A stretch of 64,000 nt of DNA from Sapria himalayana (GCA_029783825.1 JAREIK010000691.1:203933-267932); one strand, 5' to 3'. Positions 53,687-64,000 are shown, counted from the stretch's first letter. The notes: generated from the sequence alone by a model not told the origin. Program-made: numbers and translations.

Positions 53687-54526
53687 TAGTTTCATATGTT
53701 AGTTTAAAAATACATAATGTATATAGGTATATGTGTATGTTTGTGTGGGTGTACAATAGTATTTGCATGCATGCAAATATATACACACTACTTTGAAAAT
53801 GTAGATACATTTGTGAATTTATACAAAAGTACAAAAATGTGTATGCTGATATATAATGTAAAGTAATGTATATGGATGTATAAATGTGTGTGTGTAGGGT
53901 AGTGTATATGCACATATATATTTATGCATATGTATGTATGTATGTATGTATATATATATATATATCAACATTAATTTTGCGAAGAAAAATAATTGAGTAC
54001 ATAAATATTAACATGTTCGACAAATTCGTGAGAGCGGGAGCAAAAAGTGACATTATTGCAAGATACTACTAATCTTTCATATATAATACTTTGCCTCAAA
54101 TTTTGATCAGAGTACTACTTGCAATGATATAGTTAATTCAATACTACATACCATGGAGTTACATTTTAATTCAATATTATAATTTGTTCAAATAAAAAAA
54201 TCTATCTAATATCTTCTTTAACAACTCTTCTATCTTCTTTTTCTAATCTTGATAAAATATTTTTAATTTTGATTATATGTACATTTCTTATCTAATATCT
54301 CTAGTTCAAACTATTATAATAGTAAAATTTATCATATCAATCTAGGCCTGACATCTTTCTTTTCTATGAGATATTTGATTATAGAATATTTAGTAAATGC
54401 TATGACTTTGGTTCCCACTAAATATGATATTAACTTGCCAAAAGAAAAGATTGTTGATACAAGTTCTTTCTCTTTAGTGTTATAATTCAATTGGGCATTT
54501 GAGAGCGTGTTGTTACCATAGTATAT
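51901..54526. other. AT-rich interior of element B, no gene recognised
   Basis: A 154-codon frame at 52053-52517 is the longest outside the simple repeats and LINE, but it has no motif I recognise and no support beyond length. From 52530 to 53450 the sequence is extremely AT-rich with A and T runs. A patch at 54100-54500 is ordinary AT-rich DNA. Confidence 0.6.
53455..53690. repeat. (CA)n and (CA)n(TA)n microsatellites
   Basis: ACACACTCACACAC then two CATGCATACACACACACA units lie at 53461-53526, and a CA run into a TA run lies at 53637-53687. A TATG/TA run follows near 53930-53965. Confidence 0.9.
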
Positions 54527-54999
54527 GATAACTATTTATAAATATTTGTATAACTATATAAAACTCTTCATAATTATATTTAACTATATTTGTAACTATG
54601 TAATCTATTTTTATAACTATATTAATAACTATTTTTTTAACTATATAATTTTATATAATTATATTTTTAACAAAATATATCATATATTTAATAATTTATA
54701 ACTATATATAATTGTATTTTACTAAATGTATAACTATAAAAATGTTATATATAACTATATCTTTAACTACATACATATTTATAACTATATATGTATTACT
54801 ATATATAAATATTTGTATAACTATGTAATACTCTATATAATTAAATATAACTATTTTTGTATCTATGTATACATGTATGTATTCATATAATTAAATCTAT
54901 ATATTTATTTATAACTTTGTATATAATTAAATCTATGAATATATCTATATATAATTATTTGTTTTACTATATAACTCTATTTTTAATTATATATACTAT

Positions 55000-55016
55000 A
55001 GGTATAAGAACATATA
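55000..55016 (+). repeat. Target-site duplication of ARF retrocopy, left copy
   Basis: The 17 bases AGGTATAAGAACATATA are identical to 55921-55937 and match the normal satellite sequence (compare 7412 and 8481), so they are pre-insertion target sequence. Confidence 0.9.
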
Positions 55017-55920
55017 GAGGTTGACCTCACTCTCTGGTGACTATCTCTTGATGTATATTGATTTTGTTTCTTTCTCTCATTAGATCTCTTTACTGCCATA
55101 TGACAAATGGATTGAGATTTAGTGGAAGAAATGAGGTTGATGTTCACAAAGCTATTCAGTAGGCTATTTGCCAACAAGGAGATGTTGATTTTGATGCTAG
55201 GTCTTGATGCTGGCAGTAAGACAACCATTATGTATAAGTTGAAGCTTTGTGAAATTGTCACCACAATTCCTATTATTGTCTTCAAATTAGAGACTATTGA
55301 ATGCAAAAACATCAATTTAACTATGTGGGATGTTGGGGGGCAAGATAAGATTCACCCTTTATGGAGGGATTACTTCTAAAATACCCAATGTTTCATATTT
55401 TTGGTGTACGACAGTGACAGAAATTGTTTTGTTGAAGCCATAGATGAGTTGCATAGGTTGCTAAATAGGAAAAGCTTTGAAATGCAGTTTTGCTGGTGTT
55501 TGCCAATAAGCAAGCTCTTTTCAATGCTATGAATGCATCTGAAATTAGTGACAAGCTAGGAACTTCACTCTCTTTGCCAATTCCATTGATACATTTAGAG
55601 CTCCTATGCTACCTCTACCGATGGCCTCTATGAGGGTCTTGATTAGCTTTCCAATTACATTGTCAGCAAGTCATAAACAATTTTAGCATGATGAGACAAA
55701 CTTTGTTGACATATCAGGATGTGGATCTAATTTTTGCCTACTTTGCCTGAGTTTTGTTCTATTATGTGGATGAAATCATATATTTCTAGGGGGATCCAAA
55801 TTATATTTATATTTATATATTGCACGCTTGAAATACAAGACCTCATTTACTTTGCACTAATCTATTGTAATCCGAGCTTGTTTGTTTTCTGTTTTGTATC
55901 TTTTTGCCATTGGATCTCAA
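55017..55920 (+). pseudogene. Processed retrocopy of an ARF-family small GTPase mRNA
   Basis: The coding remnant is at about 55131-55676. It begins [18 protein letters not shown], then [48 protein letters not shown], and a stop at 55377. After that come EAIDELHRLLN, VFANKQALFNAMN, and, after a frame change, GLYEGLD-stop-LSNYIVSKS. This is the class I ADP-ribosylation factor (about 181 residues), a GTPase of vesicle coat recruitment. The myristoylation glycine is replaced by R, the P-loop GLDAAGKT is altered to [12 protein letters not shown] became NKQA, and stops and shifts are present. WDVGGQD is intact. It has no introns, carries apparent 5' and 3' untranslated sequence and is flanked by a perfect 17-bp duplication: a LINE-type retrocopy. 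No A tail remains. Confidence 0.93.
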
Positions 55921-55937
55921 AGGTATAAGAACATATA
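55921..55937 (+). repeat. Target-site duplication of ARF retrocopy, right copy
   Basis: Identical to 55000-55016; the satellite resumes here with AACTATAAATAATTGTCTTT. Confidence 0.9.
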
Positions 55938-56959
55938 ACTATAAATAATTGTCTTTGACTAAATGTATAACTATAAAATAATATTCATAACTAAAATTTA
56001 AAAATATAATTAACAACATATATTAAATATACATTTTTATATTTTAGTATATAAAAATGGATTTTACTATATATATACCTATAGATAACTATATGTATAC
56101 ATATATAAAATTAAATGAAAAAATATATATACCTCCATCTATAAATATAAGTATAACTATATGTGTAACTATATGTATAGTCACATATAACTATATTTAT
56201 AATTACATGTGTAACAACTTACAACATTATTTTAACTATATGTGTATAACTATATATAAATATTTGTATAACTATATATAAATATTTAAATAACTATATA
56301 ACACTCTATATAATTAAATATAACTATATTAGTAACTATGTATACATATATGTAAATTTATATATTTGTTTATAACTTTATATATTTATGTATAACTATT
56401 TGTATGAATATATCTATATATAACTATATGTTTAACTATAAAAAAATATTTACAGCTATATTTACTATATGTATAATAACATATAACTATAAATTATTAT
56501 ATATTATTATATGTATAACTTTAAAAGCTTTATACATAACTTAATTTAAATATATAATTTACAACTTATATTTAATATACATTTGTATATATTAGTATAT
56601 AAAAATGTATTTTTTTTATCACACCTATACATAACTATTTGTATAACTATATAAAATTATAAATATATATATATATATTTATTTATTTATTTATATTTAT
56701 ATATATATCTACATGTATAAATACAAGTCTAACTATATGTGTAACTATATGTATAGACACATGTAACTATATTTATATTTACATGTATAACAACATACAA
56801 CATTATGTTTAACTATATGTGTATAAATATATATAAATATTAGTATAACTATATAATACTTTATATAATTAAATATAACTATATATGTAACTATGTATAC
56901 ATATATGTAAATCTATATATTTGTTTATAACTTTGTATACATTTATGTATATCTACTTA

Positions 56960-57560
56960 TAATTACTTGGAGCTATGGATCAATGCAAAACAGCCTCAAA
57001 TCAAGTATGATTTGGATGATAGCTATCATACACTACTTTTTTTTTCCATATAAAACTAATGTATGCTGATAAAATATTATTAAAATTTAAAATTTGTAAT
57101 CATATCACAATGTTCCTATAATAATGAGAGTAATATAAGCACCATTTTATTTAACAATTTACATCCTCAGTTCATTGGGTACACTCGGGAAAGCTACATG
57201 AGTTGATAATTAAATCATACAAATCTCATGAGTTTGATGATGCTTAAAATGAGGAATTGGAGCTATGGATCAATGCAAACCAGCCTCAAAAATCAGGTAT
57301 GCTATTGATGATAGCCATCACAAACTACTTTTTTTTCCTTATTAAACTAATGAATGCTGAAAAAATGATCATAAAATTTGAAACTGGTAATCATATTAAG
57401 TTCGCTATTATATTTCTTTCAATGCTATTTTATAAACTTCTATAGACTATTATGCATTTCTATTTAATATTGCTTATCATCTAGTTTGTGCTTTGCTTAT
57501 TCACTTGATATCTACATGAAAACATCCTTTGAGTAGCCCAGTAATTTTACACGTGGAACT
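56960..57560 (+). other. Duplicated exon-like segment, unidentified
   Basis: GGAGCTATGGATCAATGCAA and about 90 following bases occur at 56969 and again at 57260. The second copy is preceded by a longer open stretch reading KLHELIIKSYKSHEFDDA, stop, then NEELELWINANQPQ, and is followed by GGTATG, a splice-donor-like sequence. The first copy has only the last part. It looks like a captured exon with a partial tandem duplication. I do not recognise the protein. Confidence 0.4.
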
Positions 57561-57945
57561 TGATTGAGTATATATGTACATATATTATATGTACATATAC
57601 ATATATACTGGTATATATGTATAAGTATTTACCAGTATATATGTACATACTTGTACATAAATACTCTGTAGTGTAAATGTTCATACATGTACATATATAC
57701 TATAGTGTATATGTATACACATATATATTTGCACATACACTACAGTGTATATGTACATTTACTTAGTATATATGTACATATAAATATTTGTACATGTATA
57801 CCAGTATATATGTACATATACATATATACCAGTGTATACATATATACTCTTATATATGTACATGTACATATATATCAGGATATATATACACATATACTAT
57901 AGTATATATGTACAAATATATTATAGTATTATATATTTATGACAT
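57560..57945. repeat. 23-bp palindromic minisatellite, block 6
   Basis: Units here are dominated by ACCAGTATATATGTACATAT and ACTATAGTGTATATGTACA, a different variant mix from the other blocks, ending in ATTATATATTTATGACA. Confidence 0.8.
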
Positions 57946-58380
57946 TAAGATTTGCAAAATCATGACATAGAGTTTTTAGTGATGTAGAATTTAGCATGGT
58001 TTGCATTAAATCAAAATTTTGCAAGGTTTGTAGCTTTCTAAAACTCTTCATCTGTTATATCTAATACTAAACTATATGTGTATACCTATATATAAATATT
58101 TGTATACCTATATAAACTCTATATAATTAAATATAAGTATATTTGTAATTATGTATACATATATGTATATATATATATATATATATGTAAATCTATATAT
58201 TTGTTTATAACTTTGTATATATTTATCTACAACTACATATAACTTCTTGTATGAATATATCTATATATAACTATATGTTTAACTATATATAACTATTTAT
58301 AACTATATATACTATATGTATAATAACATATAAATATAAATAATTGTATCTTTCTATATGTATAACTATAAAAACAAATT

Positions 58381-60350
58381 ACATTTAGATTATGGATTAA
58401 TCAGCTATAAGAATAAAAAAGTAAAATTTATAATTAATTAGAAATTTATTTAAATATTAAGAAAATAAGTATTTTTGTTTAATGAAATTATGATTATGAA
58501 GTATCTGAAGATGATAACTTTTTAATTCAAATAAGATAGATGTAAGTTATAGGTTGGCTTGTTGAATATGAGTCTTTATAACCTGTTAAAATACTTAGAC
58601 ATCAATTATTGTTCTACTTTTTTTTAGAGGACATGAAGAATCTAGATGCATTGAGTTTGCAAAAATTATATAAAATTTTTTTCATGATATCTAAAATGTC
58701 TCGTGATTAGCTCATCTTTACTATGTTTAGTGTATATTAATATCTATCGTATTTATGATTGTGAATATTATTTTAGATAGGAAAATCAAATTATAATCAA
58801 TATTATTGAAAATTTGTTATGATAGAAAGATTAAAATATGATGAGTCTTGAAAATTAAATTCATACATTACAAAAAAATACATATGATGATGTATATGAT
58901 AAAATTTAAAGATGTACATATCAAAATAATTAGATTGAAAATGATGTTATAATTTATATCATTTTATGACTTAATGATTTGTAATATTTTTTATGTTTTA
59001 GTTTTATTTTGAAAGATTATGTTACCATATTTTATTTTAATAAGTATTAATTATAATTTTAATTTAAATAATTTTTTTAATGTTTTTTTTAATTCATAAT
59101 TTTAAATTTTCTATATACTAGGTATGTGTGTATATATTTTGTATTTACATTATGTATACATGTATCTATACAATAATTTCTATCTATATACAATGTGTAT
59201 ATGTATATATTCAATATGAGTGTATATACACATTGTATGTACATTCTATATACATTATGTATGTACACTCTATATACATTATATATGTATTTTGTATATT
59301 ATAATACACAATAATTATATTATGTGTATATAAAGATACACATAATAATTAACACATCTAGGTTATGTATAATATATTGATATAATGATGCCATCATGCT
59401 CAGCACTTGCCGCCTGCACACACTATCTAGGAGACATGGCCTATAGAAGTCCAGGGTCCAATGCATGGGCCCTTGTGAGGTGGACTAGGTGCAATGGAGA
59501 GGCCCTGACTAGGGCATGCTTGGCTTTCCTGATTCAGACCCAGGCTATTCTATGTTGGGCACGTGCTGGGCCAGACAATAACCATTCTCATCACAATTGT
59601 TGGCAAATATTTTCATCAGAACTATCTGGAGTATCTTAATTTCTTTTTTCTATGAAGTTTGAGGTGATTAATATATATAATATTCATTATATTTATTGCA
59701 CAATTTTAATTTATGTATTTTTATTTCACTTGTAACTAGTCTAGGTAGTGTAGTGCTTATATTGAAGGCATGCTCCAAACACTTTATCTTTTGTTCTTTA
59801 AAAAAACATCAAGTGTCTTGGGTTAGTCTCCAACATGGTAGCTGAAATGATGGTGGTGGTGGTATTATCATTTTTATTTCTCCTATTTTATATCATGTTC
59901 AATAATATAAATACATCCATTTAGGTGCCTGATCCTTAATGCAACCAAACTGATAAAAGAGAGAAAGTACAATCCCACACAGAAGAAGAAATACATGATG
60001 AAAATTTATCTTCGAGAGCATGTTAGATTTATAAGATAGAAAGCATGTTGTGATTGAATTAGCATCAAGCTCATTGAAGATTGTATTATTTTGTTTTGGC
60101 ACGTGTTATTTTTTTGTTATGTTTTGGAAGATAAAAATTCTGTTTGTCTGGACATGTACTGTTCTGATTTTCACTAGGCGACTTTTTTTATTTTCTATTC
60201 GTCAATTAGTTTTCGTAAAGTTTGAAGCCTGTGCAATTTGTTAATGATAGTAGGTTTCTACTAGAGTTGGATGTTCTAGCAATGCAATACTTGGCCTCTT
60301 GTGCTAGCTCTTGTCGTGTGCTGATCTTTCTTTTCAGTCATGTGGCGCAT
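58381..60350. other. AT-rich stretch with one GC-richer island, no gene recognised
   Basis: 58381-59380 is AT-rich with a short TATATACATTATGTATGTAC-type tandem near 59200-59290. The island 59385-59639 has an 84-codon frame (start MMPSCSALAACTHYLGDMAY) of quite different composition, with no recognised domain. 59640-60350 is ordinary AT-rich DNA with a GGTGGTGGTGG run near 59855. Confidence 0.55.
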
Positions 60351-60354
60351 TACA

Positions 60355-60465
60355 TGCACTGTATATGTACAAGTATATAAGTATGAATATACTTGATATA
60401 TATAAACGTATATAATGAGTATATACGTAGGTATATAACGAGTATGTACATAAGTGGGTGCATGT
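60355..60465. repeat. 23-bp palindromic minisatellite, block 7
   Basis: A short, strongly diverged block followed by AAGTGGGTGCATGTATTTAT, as after the blocks at 19130 and 20815. Confidence 0.7.
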
Positions 60466-61020
60466 ATTTATTTGTAGACATGTATATATTGTCATACATA
60501 CATGCCCATTCACACGCACACATACACACATGTTTGAATATATAATTATTTGGGCTGGTCTAGTCATCATCATGCATTGATTACCGATGCAGGTCATAAA
60601 AGTCATGAATATTAGACCTTTCCCAAACTTTGGCATGAAGATATTTCTTATCTAGGCCAGCCTGGCAGACATAGGGTGGCCTTAAATCTTTTAGTAATTG
60701 TGTAGATATGCAATTATCACATGGTACAAAGCGTATGTATGAGGAAATAAGTTTTCTTGCAGTAGGCACTACAGTGATTGGTTATAATTGTACTATATCT
60801 TAGGAAGATGATAATGATGCTCGTGTAGTGTCGTGTAATTTTATATCATCTCATAAAACTGTATTCAATTGGAAGGAAAAATGTAGCATTGCATGATTTT
60901 TACAGGCCGCAAGTCCCAAGAAAAATATCGGGTCCTGTTTAGGGAGAAGCAGCTCGCCGCCACGTTAAAAACTCTCTCAATCTTAAAATAAGTGGTTGGT
61001 AGAGAATTTTATCAATCTAG
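60466..61020 (+). other. Conserved exon-like segments in element B, unidentified
   Basis: Homologous to 19140-19620 and 20820-21330: CATACATACATGCCCATTCA, the GGGCTGGTCTAGTCATCATC segment, GATGCAGGTCATAAAAGTCA, GATATTTCTTATCTAGGCCA, and TCGGGTCCTGTTTAGGGAGA. It contains about 70 extra bases near 60840-60910 absent from the A' copies. It has stops in the frame that is open at 19265, so it is not coding as it stands. Confidence 0.45.
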
Positions 61021-61047
61021 CATCATCACCAGCCCCACTTTTATTAT

Positions 61048-61282
61048 CAGCGGCAGCAACGGCAGTGGCAGTGATAGCAGTAGTAGCACCAGCACCTGCG
61101 CCAGCGGCAGCAGCAGCAGCGGTGGCATCGGCAGGGGCAGTGAAATCGGTAATGGCAGCATCAGCAGCTACAGTGGCACCAGTAGCAGTAGGAGCAGCGG
61201 TGGTGGCAATAGTAGTGGCAGCGGCATCAGTAGCAGCAGCAGCAACAATAGTAGCAACAGTGGCGATGGTAGTCAGCAACAA
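61048..61282. repeat. GC-richer imperfect trinucleotide (AGC/GGC)n island in B
   Basis: About 78 triplets, the counterpart of 21331-21512, but with a different internal order and longer. Frames of over 110 codons on both strands here are triplet-repeat translations (Ser/Gly or Ala/Val/Thr), not genes. Confidence 0.85.
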
Positions 61283-61287
61283 ATGCT

Positions 61288-61465
61288 TTATATACGTACG
61301 TATATACGCACATATATTACTACAGTATTTGTACATCTAATACTACAGTATTATATGTACTTATATACTAAGTATATACGTACATAGAATATTGCAGTAA
61401 TATATGATCATATACACTATATTATATATGAACATATATACTACAGTATTATATATTTATCAAAA
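61288..61465. repeat. 23-bp palindromic minisatellite, block 8
   Basis: Degenerate units with ACTACAGTATTA variants begin right after the trinucleotide island and end in ATTATATATTTATCAAAA. Confidence 0.8.
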
Positions 61466-61479
61466 CATAATGTTTATTA

Positions 61480-61765
61480 TTATTATTTTTTTGATTTTAT
61501 TCACTGATTTAAATTTCGTACAGATATGGTACCTCATTGTTCTCCATATGAAGTTTGTATAAGTGAGGGATTTCTTATTAGACATGATGCACCGTGACTC
61601 AGACAACTTTGTAGCAGTAGAAAGATGGTGATCGGAGGAGCTGAGGAAGAGAAAGCAACATCAATGCGCTGATAGATTATACTTTATGCACTATTAGTAG
61701 ATACATTGATGATTAAGATGTAATAAAATTTTGTTGTCTTTGTTTTAAATATGTAAGACAATGGT
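61480..61765 (-). repeat. Truncated right arm inside element B
   Basis: It matches 16980-17235 and 63240-63510 (GATATGGTAC, GACATGATGCACCGTGACTC, TTTATGCACTATTAGTAGAT, TGTAATAAAATTTTGTTG) but breaks off before the terminal AGCTAGG part. This mirrors the truncated arm at 20175 in A'. Confidence 0.8.
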
Positions 61766-62272
61766 TGCTTAGATTGCAGTTATTCAAAATTATTATTCTA
61801 ATAATTTATTCATCATTTTGTGTTGCACATTAGCATGGTGGAGTGCTCCATTTTTCTAGGTTCACGTTTTTTATTTATTTGTTAATGGTTACTACTACGG
61901 ATGATCAGTCTCTATTTCATCTACCAGTTCTTTGTTAACTTATCAATTCAGTCATGGTGAGGCAAAGCAACCCACTTATAAGCCTTGGGACCGAGATAGA
62001 GTTCTAGTTGTGGGGAGGCAAGATGCGATCTTTGATGCCCCAAGCCTAGCTCGTGGCTCATCTTCCAGGTTTTTCTCTAATAGTTTTCAGAGATATTTTC
62101 TAAATTTTAAATAATCTTCGTATTTCATATTTATGTTGATAGCGAAGTTTCCTGTCATCTTTGTGAAGTATAAATGGGATAATACTAATTTGTTGCAGTT
62201 TTGTGTCATCTATGTGAAGTATAACTGGGATAATACTAATTTGTTGTAGTTTTGTGTCATCTGAGGTTATGT
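61766..62272 (+). other. Interior segment with a possible exon fragment
   Basis: An open stretch at about 61950-62070 reads SHGEAKQPTYKPWDRDRVLV then RQDAIFDAPSLARGSSSRFF, followed by a T-rich stretch. The KPWDR motif recalls plant C3HC zinc-finger (NIPA/ILP1-like) proteins, where a PWDR/PWER motif is followed by LLRRLATF, but the continuation does not match well, so no name is given. A 60-bp direct duplication (TTTTGTGTCATCT...TGTGAAGTATAACTGGGATA) lies at 62140-62260. Confidence 0.35.
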
Positions 62273-63175
62273 GATTATATATATGTACATATAATACTAT
62301 AGTATATACGTGCATATATACTGTAGTATATAGTGCATATATACTAAGTATATACGTACATATATATCGAATATATATCTATGCATATACTGAGTATATA
62401 CGTATGTATATATCGAGTATATATGTACGTATATACTTAGTATATATGTACGTATATAATTAGTACATATATACTCAGTATATACATGCATATAAACTTA
62501 GTATATACGTGCATATAAACTCGGTATATATGTGCATATATACTTAGTATATACGTGCATATATACTTGGTAAACACATACGTATAAACTTAGTATATAC
62601 GTACTATAAACTTGATATATACATACGTATATAATCGGTACATACATACGTATATACTGAGTATATACTTACATATATACTCAGTATATACACACATATA
62701 TGTTGTAGTATATAAGTACGTATATACTAAGTATATACATATAATACTATAGTATTATATGTAAATATATACTTAGTATATATGTATATTTATACTCCGT
62801 ATATACGTGCATATAAACATTGTATATACATGCATATATACTCAGTATATACATGTGTATATACTCGGTATATATGTACTATATACTAGGTATATACATA
62901 CATATATACTAAGTATATACATACATATATACTCGGTATATACGTACATATATACTTGGTATATACATACATATATACTAGGTATATATGTATGTATATA
63001 CTCAGTATATATGCACATATATACTACAGTATACGTACATATAATACTGTAGTATTATATGTAAATATAATATTATAGTATTATATGTACGTATATATCG
63101 AGTATATATGTACTCAGAATATATGTACATATAATACTATAGTATATATGTAGATATAATGTAGTAATTATGTAA
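62273..63175. repeat. 23-bp palindromic minisatellite, block 9 (largest)
   Basis: About 35-40 copies of the 23-bp unit TATATACTNRGTATATACRTACA. The register is clear at 62880-63000, where successive units differ mainly at the two central bases (AA, CG, TG, AG) and at the ATACATACA/ACGTACA position. Each unit is nearly its own reverse complement. It is the longest and most regular block of the family. Confidence 0.92.
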
Positions 63176-63229
63176 CGAGTGAAATGTTTGTATATATGTA
63201 TATATATACTGTAGTATTATATATTTATC

Positions 63230-64000
63230 AAAACATAACTTTTTTTATTTATATATTTTGATTTTATTGGCTTGTTTAAATTTAGTATAGATATGGTACT
63301 GCATTGTTCCCCATATAAAGCTTATATAAGTAAAGAGATTTTTCACTAGACATGATGAATCGTGACTTGGAAAGCTTTGTCATAGCAGAAAGATGATGAT
63401 CAGAGAAGCTGAGAAAAAGAAAGCAATGTCAATGCACGGATATATTATATTCTATGCATTGTCGGTAGATACATTGATGAAAAAAATGTAATACAATTTT
63501 GTTACGTAAATTATTTAATTAAATGAATCAAAATAATTAATTAAATGATTTTATTTTTTGTTAATTATAAATTATTGTTTATAGTTTCAGTTTTAATTCA
63601 ATTTAATATAAAAATATTAAATTATTTAATTATATAATTTAAAAAATAAAAAAAAATTTTGAAAATAGTTTAGGAATGAAAATAGCTAGGGAATTTTCTA
63701 TTGCTAATTTTGCTAGGGAATTTTCCCTTGCTAATTTAGCTAGAAAATTTTCTTTTGCTAATTTAGCTAGAAAAATTATTATTTTAGCTAAAGATATTAC
63801 CGTCACTAAAACTTTAGCTAGGGACAATTTCCCTTGCTAATTTTTAGCGACAACCACTCTAGATTAGGAAAGCTTATGTCATCATATAAGGTTAGTGATG
63901 GAAAAGCCTCAATTAGCTATGGAATTTTCCCTTACTAATTTAGCTAGGGAATTTTCACTTACTAATTTAGCTAGGAAAATTAATATTTTAGCTAGGGATA
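63230..64000 (-). repeat. Right terminal arm of element B, running off the window
   Basis: It matches 16980-17633 in the same order and carries at least six AGCTAGGGAATTTTCCCTTG-type motifs in tandem between 63685 and 64000, more than in element A. The terminus is not reached. Confidence 0.8.

Larger units (their letters stand above)
54527..58380. repeat. About 540-bp AT-rich satellite inside element B, interrupted
   Basis: It has the same landmarks as 7300-10320: GGTATAAGAACATATA, ATAATTGTCTTTGAC, ACAACATACAACATTATG and AACTTTGTATACATTTATG. It is interrupted by the ARF retrocopy (55017-55920) and by a non-satellite stretch of about 1.1 kb (56960-58080) with exon-like duplications and minisatellite. 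Units near 56000-56500 and 56500-56960 are complete enough to show the period. Confidence 0.85.
51297..64000. mobile_element. CACTA-like element B, right end outside the window
   Basis: The left end CATTATAGAAAAATTTCAAA begins at the last GATA base and continues into an arm homologous to that of element A (CCCTAGCTAAATAGGATTTT, AATAACGATGGATTAATAAC, TTGATTACATATTTTTAAGT). The interior carries the same satellite (54527-58380), the 23-bp minisatellite and a doubled right half. A right arm starts at about 63230 and is still running at 64000 (TTTAGCTAGGGATA). The CAT start, rather than CAC, suggests a mutated terminus. No transposase is recognised. At more than 12.7 kb it matches element A in scale, but it has a different set of captured pieces. 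Confidence 0.62.

Noticed and set aside
60983..61387. Three long ORFs on both strands at the trinucleotide island
   Set aside because: Ser/Gly, Ala/Val and Ala/Thr runs are expected from an AGC/GGC triplet repeat read in different frames.

Overview
The window looks like a repeat-dominated, AT-rich block of plant (probably angiosperm) nuclear DNA. This rests on plant-type CACTA (En/Spm) transposon ends, a plant L1-type LINE whose ORF2 carries an RNase H domain, and broken fragments of plant-like genes (the BAC-type cytosolic pyruvate kinase, an Enhancer-of-polycomb-like protein, an ARF GTPase). I see no intact cellular gene, no tRNA or rRNA, and no CRISPR or bacterial feature. Almost every long ORF is a translation of a simple repeat.

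Layout. 1-4195: a degenerate (TCTA)n array. 4196-17633: CACTA-like element A, with terminal inverted arms of about 0.65-0.8 kb, an unrecognised exon-like block on the minus strand, a roughly 540-bp AT-rich satellite, and fragments of an Enhancer-of-polycomb-like gene and a pyruvate kinase gene with introns still present. 17795-22566: a 5'-truncated relative (A'), whose right half is present twice in tandem. 23049-26870: a second, clearly CACTA-type element (C) with a broken transposase-associated domain. 26871-51296: a giant degenerate (GATA)n array, interrupted at 38715-41380 by a 5'-truncated LINE. 51297-64000: element B, a relative of A that runs off the window, carrying the same satellite, an intronless ARF retrocopy with a 17-bp target-site duplication, a 23-bp palindromic minisatellite, and a doubled right half.

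How the parts relate. The three array edges in the window (4195/4196, 26870/26871, 51296/51297) each coincide with a CACTA-type terminus. The left array reads TCTA on the + strand and the right one GATA, so the same repeat lies in opposite orientation on the two sides of the A-A'-C cluster. Elements A and B share arms, satellite and minisatellite, so these are parts of one family; the captured host exons differ between copies. The LINE lies inside the GATA array and the ARF retrocopy lies inside the satellite of B, which gives a relative order of events. Nothing here looks like a working gene set: the biology is transposon gene capture, satellite growth inside transposons, and microsatellite expansion at transposon ends.
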